A DNA stretch of 14,955 nucleotides from assembly GCA_910586405.1 (NCBI GenBank), contig CAJUII010000078.1, positions 1 through 14,955 of the forward strand, in the 5' to 3' direction. Position 1 is the stretch's first letter. The number at the start of each line of letters is the position of its first letter. Shown piece after piece: positions 7,638-13,155 of the stretch. This stretch comes from an uncultured Lachnospiraceae bacterium. GTDB lineage: Bacteria; Bacillota; Clostridia; Lachnospirales; Lachnospiraceae. The position numbers and the translations under genes are program-made. The notes below the pieces were generated by a model. It ran no database searches and was not told the DNA's origin. It saw nothing but the letters and a program-made list of their open reading frames with translations.

Positions 7638-8371
7638 TGTATCAAAATTATATTTTTGATTTGTATGGAACATTGATTGATATTCATACAGATGAATCCA
7701 GCAAAAATTTTTATAAGAAATATGCAAAATGGCTCAGAAAACAAGGTTTTTATTTCGACTGGAAGCTTTTTTACAGACTGTATACAACGACGGAGCGCGA
7801 ATACAGAAAGTCGGTGGCACAGGAGGGAAGATTTGTGAAGCCAGAGATTCAAATTGAGGAGGTATTTCGGGATGTATTTGCGGCAAACGGATATGACCTT
7901 ACAGACGAACAGACAAAATACCTCTGTGAGAGCTTTCGGCGTCTTTCATTGATTTATCTGTGTCTGTTTTCAGATACGCTTGCCTGTCTTGAGGGGTTAA
8001 AGAATGCCGGAAAGAAAATTTATCTGTTGTCTAACGCACAGAGAAGTTTTACATGGCAGGAACTTGAACTGACAGGACTGGTGCCTTATTTTGATGGCAT
8101 AGTAATCTCATCTGACGAGCATTGTATGAAGCCAGATCCTGAATTTTATAACATTTGTTGTGCGCGATATCATCTTGACAAGGCACAGTCTGTTATGATT
8201 GGAAATGAATTAAAATCAGATATGGCGGGTGCTAAGGCGGCGGGGATTGATGGATTTTATATCAACAGAGCGCCCGTTTTTCATGAGGAGCAGGATCCCA
8301 TTTACCGTTATGTGTCGCTGAAAGGTTCTCTTATGGAAGTGCTTACCCAGACAGGTATCATGCCATGCTGA
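7637..8371 (+). CDS. HAD-superfamily hydrolase-like protein
   Basis: A 244-residue cytoplasmic protein with haloacid dehalogenase-type motifs in order. Motif I is FDLYGTLID with nucleophile Asp8. Motif II is YLLSNAQ (Ser132). The motif III Lys is in KPDPEFY (Lys165), and motif IV is IGNELKSDMAGA with Glu191 and Asp195. A helical cap occupies about residues 17-100 (C1 type). The second Asp of the phosphatase DxD motif is replaced by Tyr10, as in DxYGTL members such as 2-haloacid dehalogenases, so ordinary phosphatase activity should not be assumed. The ATG overlaps the upstream stop codon (TAATG), with AGGAG at 7621-7625. Its stop overlaps the next start codon (ATGCTGA). The substrate is unknown. 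Confidence 0.9.
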   Translation: MYQNYIFDLYGTLIDIHTDESSKNFYKKYAKWLRKQGFYFDWKLFYRLYTTTEREYRKSVAQEGRFVKPEIQIEEVFRDVFAANGYDLTDEQTKYLCESFRRLSLIYLCLFSDTLACLEGLKNAGKKIYLLSNAQRSFTWQELELTGLVPYFDGIVISSDEHCMKPDPEFYNICCARYHLDKAQSVMIGNELKSDMAGAKAAGIDGFYINRAPVFHEEQDPIYRYVSLKGSLMEVLTQTGIMPC

Positions 8372-8631
8372 CAAGGGAAGATTTTTTATCCTTAAATTTT
8401 GTAAAAAAGGAGGATTTTACAGGAAGTCATCTTGGAATCCGTTTTATGCTGCACCAAGCGGATGTTGAGCAGGAGAAAAAGCTTCAGGTATATCTGTGGA
8501 GTGAACCGTTTGGATTTGAGGCGACGCCCGAGGAGCAGAAAATATCAGAATATTTTGCATTCAGCGAGGAAGGGCTGGCTGAGGCAATTGACTGGATGAA
8601 TGCAAATTATGAAAGGATGAAACTAAAATAA
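8365..8631 (+). CDS. Small acidic protein of unknown function
   Basis: I do not recognise this 88-residue protein. It begins inside the end of the HAD gene (seven-base overlap, ATGCTGA) and has no clear ribosome binding site of its own, so it probably relies on translational coupling. The sequence is acidic and aromatic-rich, with alternating segments (SHLGIRFMLHQAD, KLQVYLWSEPFGFEATPEE) that suggest a small alpha/beta fold and a C-terminal helix (LAEAIDWMNANYERMK). No membrane segment, signal peptide or metal motif is seen. It is the last gene of the 3657-8631 cluster and is followed by a bidirectional terminator. The overlap and the sound composition make it likely to be real. Confidence 0.78.
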   Translation: MLTREDFLSLNFVKKEDFTGSHLGIRFMLHQADVEQEKKLQVYLWSEPFGFEATPEEQKISEYFAFSEEGLAEAIDWMNANYERMKLK

Positions 8632-8645
8632 ATATATGAAAATAG

Positions 8646-8680
8646 AAAAACAATCCACATGACGGTATGGATTGTTTTTT
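8646..8680. terminator. Bidirectional intrinsic terminator
   Basis: A 12-bp stem (AAAAACAATCCA at 8646-8657 with TGGATTGTTTTT at 8668-8679) has a 10-base loop. T runs end the 3' arm on both strands. It lies between the convergent gene ending at 8631 and rpsT ending at 8691, and can end transcription of both. Confidence 0.88.
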
Positions 8681-8690
8681 ATATGCAAGC

Positions 8691-8954
8691 TTAAGCCATC
8701 TGGTTTACAGCCTTGGATAAACGAGAAACTTTTCTGGAAGCGTAGTTTTTGTGATATACGCCCTTTGTTGTAGCCTTATCAATAACACTTGTAGCATTTA
8801 ATAAAGCAGCAGCAGCAGCCTCCTTATCGTTCGCTTCTACAGCTGTGTAGACCTTCTTGATTGCGGTCTTTACACCAGACTTAATTGCTTTGTTTCTATC
8901 AGCCTTTGTTCTGTTGACTAAAATTCTCTTTTTCGCAGATTTGATGTTTGCCAT
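8691..8954 (-). CDS. rpsT: 30S ribosomal protein S20
   Basis: An 87-residue primary-binding ribosomal protein that contacts 16S rRNA in the small subunit. The N-terminus MANIKSAKKRILVN, the lysine- and arginine-rich helices, and the end GVYHKNYASRKVSRLSKAVN are diagnostic of S20, and the length is normal. The start at 8954 is chosen because GGGAGG (reading 8968 to 8963 on this strand) lies eight bases before it. A longer frame opening with GTG at 8963 would begin inside that site. The gene is transcribed alone on the - strand from a near-consensus promoter, has an 80-base hairpin leader, and ends at the shared terminator. It is divergent from gpr, an arrangement also known from Bacillus. Confidence 0.98.
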   Translation of the reverse strand: MANIKSAKKRILVNRTKADRNKAIKSGVKTAIKKVYTAVEANDKEAAAAALLNATSVIDKATTKGVYHKNYASRKVSRLSKAVNQMA

Positions 8955-8992
8955 GCTTGACACCTCCCATTTTCTCGATGTTTTTAAGTTTT

Positions 8993-9031
8993 GTTTCCAT
9001 GAAAGCCGGACACGGACGAACTGATGGAAAC
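8993..9031 (-). promoter_or_regulatory. Hairpin leader in the rpsT 5' UTR
   Basis: On the - strand, GTTTCCAT (9031 to 9024) pairs perfectly with ATGGAAAC (9000 to 8993), enclosing 23 bases that include a smaller CCG/CGG stem. The predicted transcription start is at about 9035, so the mRNA would begin almost at the base of this hairpin. Autoregulation by S20 binding or mRNA protection are both possible. I do not recognise a named RNA family. Confidence 0.6.
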
Positions 9032-9041
9032 ATACTTGTAT

Positions 9042-9070
9042 ATTGTAATTTATGGAATCTGATATGTCAA
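9042..9070 (-). promoter_or_regulatory. rpsT promoter
   Basis: On the - strand, a perfect TTGACA (9070 to 9065) and TACAAT (9047 to 9042) are separated by exactly 17 bp. This is the best housekeeping sigma-type promoter in the window and suits a ribosomal protein gene. Transcription should start at about 9035. Confidence 0.88.
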
Positions 9071-9140
9071 TACATATTCTCTAAAATTTTACAAAAAATA
9101 GTTACGATATAAATAACCATATGAAAAAGGGGGATTTGGT

Positions 9141-10064
9141 ATGCAGCAATTTCAGGTTCGGACAGACTTGGCATTGGAGGCGACAGAGAGCGTCAGAAAA
9201 CAGGCATCGGGACAGATGAGGGGAATTTCCATCGATGAGTATGACATTATGGATGATGTGCATATTTCCAAGGTGATGATATTGAGTAAGAATGCGGCGA
9301 AAAGCATGGGAAAACCGATGGGCACATATATCACACTAGAGGCGCCTGCACTGCAAGAGAGCGATGAGGATTATCACAGGGAGATTTCGGAAGAACTGGC
9401 CCGGCAGCTAAAGAGTGTTCTGCCGGAGATTGACAAGGAAGAAAAGTCGATCATGGTAGTGGGGCTGGGAAATAGAGATGTCACAGCAGATTCGCTTGGA
9501 CCATGTACAGTAGATAATCTTTTTATCACAAGACACATAATTCGGGAGTATGGCAAACAGGCATACAGGGCTTCGAGAATGCACCAGATCAGCGCACTGG
9601 TACCAGGGGTCATGGCAAAGACTGGTATGGAGACCGCAGAAATCATAAAAGGTGTAATAAAAGAGACAACACCAGACATAGTTATAGTAATAGATGCACT
9701 GGCGGCAAGGAGTACCAAGAGGCTGAACCGTACTGTGCAGATCACAGATACAGGCATTCATCCGGGGTCAGGAGTTGGCAATCACAGGAATGCATTGACC
9801 AAAGAAAGTCTTGGAATCCCAGTTATTGCGATTGGAATCCCAATGGTTGTAGATGCAGGGACGATTGTCTCCGATGCACTGGAAAAGTTGTCTGAAGAAT
9901 ATGATGGTGGAAAAGCTTCACTTGATTATTTTAGGAATAGTACAGATACCCAGCTTCATAATATGTATGTAACAGCAAAAAATATTGATGAGACTACAAA
10001 AAGACTTAGCTTTACGTTGTCCGAGGCAATCAATATTGCTCTTGATATGGAGCAGGAGGAGTAG
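9141..10064 (+). CDS. gpr: GPR germination endopeptidase (spore protease)
   Basis: A 307-residue member of peptidase family A25. It starts degradation of small acid-soluble spore proteins during germination and is made as a zymogen in the forespore. The N-terminal FQVRTDLALEA resembles its own SASP cleavage site and marks the self-processed propeptide. Asp117 (TADSLGP) and Asp185 (VIVIDALAARS) fit the two catalytic aspartates of the Bacillus enzyme. VGLGNRDVTAD, HPGSGVGNHR and IPMVVDAGTIV are also typical. AAGGGGGA at about 9125-9132 precedes the ATG. The upstream 185 bases hold the divergent rpsT promoter. A forespore sigma F/G promoter is expected there, but I see only a vague ACATA at 9072-9076 without a good -10, so it is not called. 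spoIIP follows 35 bases downstream. Confidence 0.97.
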   Translation: MQQFQVRTDLALEATESVRKQASGQMRGISIDEYDIMDDVHISKVMILSKNAAKSMGKPMGTYITLEAPALQESDEDYHREISEELARQLKSVLPEIDKEEKSIMVVGLGNRDVTADSLGPCTVDNLFITRHIIREYGKQAYRASRMHQISALVPGVMAKTGMETAEIIKGVIKETTPDIVIVIDALAARSTKRLNRTVQITDTGIHPGSGVGNHRNALTKESLGIPVIAIGIPMVVDAGTIVSDALEKLSEEYDGGKASLDYFRNSTDTQLHNMYVTAKNIDETTKRLSFTLSEAINIALDMEQEE

Positions 10065-10079
10065 CCCGCCAAAGCGGGC
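10064..10079 (+). other. GC-rich hairpin at the gpr-spoIIP junction
   Basis: GCCCGC (10064-10069) and GCGGGC (10074-10079) form a perfect 6-bp stem with a CAAA loop, starting on the last base of the gpr stop codon. Eleven mixed bases separate it from a T run at 10095-10099, so it is at best a weak terminator or an attenuator between the two sporulation genes. Confidence 0.5.
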
Positions 10080-10083
10080 AGAT

Positions 10084-10088
10084 GGGAG
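10084..10088 (+). promoter_or_regulatory. Ribosome binding site that sets the spoIIP start
   Basis: GGGAG lies 11 bases before ATG 10100. The in-phase ATG at 10082 has only the hairpin arm upstream and no binding site, so 10100 is the better start. Confidence 0.7.
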
Positions 10089-10099
10089 TTTGTGTTTTT

Positions 10100-11380
10100 A
10101 TGAGTCATAAGGTCAGGAAGCAGGGAATATTGATTGTTGTGTTCCTGTTGATTCTCGCGCATCTTATGATGCGTGCCATTTATGATATAGAAAATAATAT
10201 GGAAAATAATGTATCATTGGGCGAGAACCTATACAATGCTGCGCTAAAACAGGGAATCAGTCTCTCCAATCCATACATGCTGTATGTCAATGGCAGCGAG
10301 GAAAACGGATTGCAATATCAGTTTTTTAAAAGCATGCCGCTGGAGATGTGTCTGCTTCAAGGCGCAGAGGAGGAGAAGCAGATGACCGAGTACAGGCAGC
10401 CATCTGTAATTGAGGAGATGGCTGCTGTTGAAAATAGCAGGGCTTATCAGAATCAAAAGGAAAATGAAATACAGACTAACATGCAGGAGCAGGCAACTGG
10501 AACAGAAGATAAGCTGATAAGTGATGACAATCATCAGGAACTAGAGCAGGTGGTACTGGCAGAAAATACGATGGCATCAGGTGCGTTTGTGCCTGTGCAG
10601 GCGCCTGTTGCCACATATGCACCACAGCAATTGGCAGATCCAGGATTTATTAAGACCTCATTTTATGCAGTGGACCCAACAACGCAGATTCGCTCTGATC
10701 AACTCCGCTATGATACACTGATGGGATTTGATGCATCCATGAAGCAGGATAACAGCGATGTTCAAATCTTGGTGTATCACACGCACTCCCAGGAGGCATA
10801 CATAGACTCAGCAGCGGGGGATTCATCGGAATCCATTGTTGGAGTCGGAGAACATTTGTGCGATATTCTCCGAACACAATACGGATTTAATGTGCTGCAT
10901 CACACAGGAGAATATGATGTGGAGAGCAGAGATTATGCCTATTCAAATGCGATGGCAGGTCTGGATCAGGTGCTCGCTGAAAATCCTTCTATAGAAGTAA
11001 TGATAGACTTACACAGAGATCAGACAAATGCGGATACCAAACTGGTCACGACCATACAGGATAGACCGACCGCGAGATTTATGTTCTTTAATGGTCTGTG
11101 TTATACAAATTCACTGGGAAATCTTGACAATCTCCCCAATCCATATGTGCAGGATAATTTGTCATTTGCTTTTCAGATGCATTTGGCGGCAGAGGAATAC
11201 TATCCAGGGATTACTAGGCGCATTTATCTAAAAGGATATCGATATAATCTGCATTTTAGACCCAAAAGTCTCTTGATTGAGCTGGGCTCACAGACGAATA
11301 CACTGGAGGAGGCAATGAATGCCTGTGACCCGCTGGCACATATTCTTGCGATGGTGCTGAACGGACAAAATAAAGAGTAG
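10100..11380 (+). CDS. spoIIP: Stage II sporulation protein P
   Basis: A 426-residue membrane-anchored peptidoglycan amidase/endopeptidase. With SpoIID and SpoIIM it thins septal cell wall so that the mother cell membrane can engulf the forespore. One N-terminal membrane helix is seen (about residues 9-25, ILIVVFLLILAHLMM). A long Glu/Gln-rich linker (about 85-190) leads to the catalytic domain. That domain has YHTHSQEAY (His227, His229, Glu232), IDLHRD (303-307), FFNGLCYTN and the late LLIELGSQTNT with Glu394, all expected for the family. It is somewhat longer than many homologues because of the linker. It follows gpr by 35 bases, the order known from Bacillus. Expression is expected during sporulation. 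Identification is secure; the exact start is less so. Confidence 0.95.
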   Translation: MSHKVRKQGILIVVFLLILAHLMMRAIYDIENNMENNVSLGENLYNAALKQGISLSNPYMLYVNGSEENGLQYQFFKSMPLEMCLLQGAEEEKQMTEYRQPSVIEEMAAVENSRAYQNQKENEIQTNMQEQATGTEDKLISDDNHQELEQVVLAENTMASGAFVPVQAPVATYAPQQLADPGFIKTSFYAVDPTTQIRSDQLRYDTLMGFDASMKQDNSDVQILVYHTHSQEAYIDSAAGDSSESIVGVGEHLCDILRTQYGFNVLHHTGEYDVESRDYAYSNAMAGLDQVLAENPSIEVMIDLHRDQTNADTKLVTTIQDRPTARFMFFNGLCYTNSLGNLDNLPNPYVQDNLSFAFQMHLAAEEYYPGITRRIYLKGYRYNLHFRPKSLLIELGSQTNTLEEAMNACDPLAHILAMVLNGQNKE

Positions 11381-11408
11381 TTTATGGTTTACTATTTTTA
11401 TAAAAAGG

Positions 11409-11417
11409 TGGTATACT
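11409..11417 (+). promoter_or_regulatory. Extended -10 promoter for trxA
   Basis: TGGTATACT is an extended -10 element (TGn plus TATACT at 11412-11417), about 34 bases before the trxA start. The -35 position at 17 bp spacing holds only a weak TTACTA (11389-11394). It lies just after spoIIP, so trxA can be expressed outside sporulation. Confidence 0.65.
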
Positions 11418-11450
11418 ATAGCTATAAAACTTGAAAGGAAGGATGAGACT

Positions 11451-11762
11451 ATGGCAGTAATACATTTGACAGAAGCAAATTTTGAGAAGGAGGTACTCCA
11501 ATCGGACATTCCTGTGCTGGTTGATTTCTGGGCACCTTGGTGCGGTCCGTGCAAAATGCTGGCGCCAGTTATCGATGAAATCGCCGAGGAGATCACAGAC
11601 GTGAAAATCTGTAAGGTAAACACTGATGAGGCGGACACGCTTGCATTCAACTATAAAATACGCTCTATACCAACATTGATTCTCTTTAAGGGAGGCGCAC
11701 CGGCGGCTACCTCCGTCGGCGTGAAGCAAAAGTCGGAAATTCTGGACTTTGTCAAGGCATAA
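11451..11762 (+). CDS. trxA: Thioredoxin
   Basis: A 103-residue cytoplasmic dithiol carrier that reduces protein disulfides, normally recharged by thioredoxin reductase. The active site is FWAPWCGPCK with Cys31 and Cys34, and the cis-proline loop is RSIPT (Pro74). The length and alpha/beta pattern match classical thioredoxin. AAGGAAGGA at about 11435-11443 supports the ATG. No thioredoxin reductase gene is nearby. The next gene begins one base after the stop codon, so the two share an mRNA from the extended -10 promoter. Which of several possible thioredoxins in the genome this is cannot be told from the window. Confidence 0.96.
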   Translation: MAVIHLTEANFEKEVLQSDIPVLVDFWAPWCGPCKMLAPVIDEIAEEITDVKICKVNTDEADTLAFNYKIRSIPTLILFKGGAPAATSVGVKQKSEILDFVKA

Positions 11763-11763
11763 G

Positions 11764-12741
11764 ATGAAATGGATAAAAGGGTTTTATTTTTTTAAGGCAT
11801 GTAAGATTGCCCTGGCAGCAGTGCTTTCAATTTTGACGGCGAATCTGCTAGGGCTCAGCTATGCCATTACAGCAGGAATCATCACAGTTTTGAGTATCCA
11901 AAACACAAAGCGCGAGACGCTGCAAACAGCCAGAGATAGGGGACTGGCTTTTTTGTGCGCATTGATTCTTTCTTATATGTGTTTTCGGTGGCTGGACTTT
12001 AGCGTAGGGGCATTTATTCTATTTCTTTTCCTATTTGCGTTTTTATGCCTGAGTGCAGGATGGGGGCAGGCAATCGCGATGGATTCGGTCTTGATCTCTC
12101 ATTTTCTGACAGAACAGCGATTTGATGGGGAACTGCTTGTGAATGAATTGCTGGTATTCACCATCGGCACTTTTTATGGCATTTTGATCAATCTTCATCT
12201 TCGAAAAAAGGAAGTTGAATTTGACAGGCTTTCAAGACTGGTTGATGACGAGATTAAAGGCATTATTCACAGAATGGCAGAAAATATCCGGCGGGAGGAC
12301 AAGACAGGTTATTATTCGGATTGTTTCGGGCGCCTTGAGGACAGGATTCATCTTGCTAAGGAGTGTGCGCTCAGAAATTGGAACAATACGCTTTGGAGCC
12401 AGTCCTCGTATGAACTGGATTATATTAGAATGCGGGAAAATCAGAGCAGAGTTCTTAGAAATATCTATGACAGTATTGTCAGAATAACGATGCTGCCGGC
12501 ACAGACAATACAAGTTGCTGCATTTTTTGAGGAGATTGAGGCACAGTATCATCGGGATAACGATGTGGAAGAATTGTTGAAACTGTTGGAGAAAATGCTC
12601 TCGGACATGAAACTCGAAACACTTCCACAAAGCAGGGAGGAGTTTGAGGCGCGAGCGCTTTTATTCTACACACTGATGCAGTTGGACGAATTTTTGACCC
12701 TGAAAAACCGGTTTGTGGCAGCATATCGAAATAGTCTATAA
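11764..12741 (+). CDS. Aromatic acid exporter family membrane protein (ArAE type)
   Basis: A 325-residue integral membrane protein. The N-terminal half (about residues 8-148) holds six hydrophobic segments, including ALAAVLSILTANLLGLSYAITAGIITVLSIQ, the TARDRGLAF turn and the last segment TIGTFYGILINLHL. This layout matches the aromatic acid exporter family 1 domain (DUF939/ArAE_1). The C-terminal half (about 149-325) is soluble, charged and helical, like the matching C-terminal domain. Real substrates of most such proteins are unknown. ATG 11764 is chosen because AAGG at 11754-11757 lies six bases upstream and the in-phase TTG at 11749 lies inside trxA. It follows the trxA stop by one base, suggesting coupling, although no functional link to thioredoxin is obvious. 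Confidence 0.85.
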   Translation: MKWIKGFYFFKACKIALAAVLSILTANLLGLSYAITAGIITVLSIQNTKRETLQTARDRGLAFLCALILSYMCFRWLDFSVGAFILFLFLFAFLCLSAGWGQAIAMDSVLISHFLTEQRFDGELLVNELLVFTIGTFYGILINLHLRKKEVEFDRLSRLVDDEIKGIIHRMAENIRREDKTGYYSDCFGRLEDRIHLAKECALRNWNNTLWSQSSYELDYIRMRENQSRVLRNIYDSIVRITMLPAQTIQVAAFFEEIEAQYHRDNDVEELLKLLEKMLSDMKLETLPQSREEFEARALLFYTLMQLDEFLTLKNRFVAAYRNSL

Positions 12742-12747
12742 AATTTG

Positions 12748-12776
12748 TGGACGAAAATATTTTAATATGTTATAAT
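12748..12776 (+). promoter_or_regulatory. Promoter of the T-box/metG unit
   Basis: A perfect TATAAT (12771-12776) is preceded by the extended -10 element TGT (12768-12770). TGGACG (12748-12753) at 17 bp spacing matches the -35 consensus at four of six bases. The promoter lies just after the preceding stop codon and would start the T-box leader at about 12783. Confidence 0.8.
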
Positions 12777-12782
12777 ACTAGA

Positions 12783-13083
12783 ATATAAAGCAAAGGCTGT
12801 GAAGAGAAGAGTAGATCGTTAGATACAGCACAGAGAGCCTGTAGTGGTGAGAGCAGGTGTGGAAGGAACGATTGAAAATGGTCTCGGAGCTGCGCACCGA
12901 AGTACAAATGTGCCAAGGCTGCGACGGGTGCACCCGTTAACGTGATAGACTATCGATGAATCATTTCTCGTCCGTAGTTGATAAGGCCCTGATCGTGAGA
13001 TCTGGGTGAATTTAGGGTGGTAACACGAAGCGATCTGGCTCTCGTCCCTGAAAAGTAAATTTTTCAGAGAGGAGGGTTTTTTT
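12783..13083 (+). promoter_or_regulatory. T-box leader (tRNA-Met-sensing riboswitch)
   Basis: A complete T-box leader. Stem I has the AGAGTAGA element (12809-12816), the helix ATCGTT/AACGAT (12815-12820 with 12867-12872) and a distal AGAGAGCCTG...GGTGAGAGCAGG region. The specifier triplet in GAAAATGG is ATG (12878-12880), meaning methionine, in agreement with the metG gene downstream. ACCCGTTA (12928-12935) is the stem II-type conserved element, and a further hairpin (12987-13006) fits stem III. The antiterminator pairs AGGG (13014-13017) and ACGA (13025-13028) with TCGTCCCT (13042-13049). This leaves a seven-base bulge, TGGTAAC, whose TGGT (13018-13021) binds the free ACCA end of uncharged tRNA. 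Uncharged tRNA-Met should favour readthrough. Minor stems were paired by eye. Confidence 0.95.
13039..13083 (+). terminator. T-box attenuator terminator
   Basis: The arms at 13039-13054 and 13061-13076 pair at 14 of 16 positions (one G-G and one C-A mismatch) around a six-base loop, followed by seven T. The 5' arm overlaps the 3' arm of the antiterminator (13042-13049), so the two structures exclude each other. Confidence 0.93.
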
Positions 13084-13108
13084 ATGCAATAATTCATATA
13101 AGGAAGTT

Positions 13109-13134
13109 GCGTTATCACAAGAGCGTTATCACAA
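13109..13134 (+). repeat. 12-bp direct repeat between the T-box and metG
   Basis: GCGTTATCACAA occurs at 13109-13120 and again at 13123-13134, two bases apart (period 14). It lies after the attenuator and before the ribosome binding site, so it is only in the readthrough mRNA. It may be a slippage duplication or a protein binding site. Confidence 0.85.
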
Positions 13135-13143
13135 TCAAGAAAT

Positions 13144-13148
13144 GAGGG
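13144..13148 (+). promoter_or_regulatory. Ribosome binding site that sets the metG start
   Basis: GAGGG lies seven bases before ATG 13156 but only one base before the in-phase ATG at 13150. The second ATG is therefore the likely start, giving the N-terminus MNRTILIGGAWPYANG. Confidence 0.75.
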
Positions 13149-13155
13149 AATGAAA

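Noticed and set aside
8805..8822. GCAGCAGCAG-like triplet run
   Set aside because: It is the complement of consecutive Ala codons in rpsT (EAAAAALL), not a functional repeat.
8955..8963. GTG start three codons upstream for rpsT
   Set aside because: The GTG overlaps the Shine-Dalgarno sequence, and S20 proteins typically begin MANIKSAKK.
9072..9100. Sigma G-type promoter for gpr
   Set aside because: ACATA could be a -35 element, but no good CATnnTA-like -10 follows at the right distance.
9812..9842. Repeat of TTGGAATCCCA within gpr
   Set aside because: It encodes the similar peptides LGIP and IGIP of the conserved gpr core, so coding constraint explains it.
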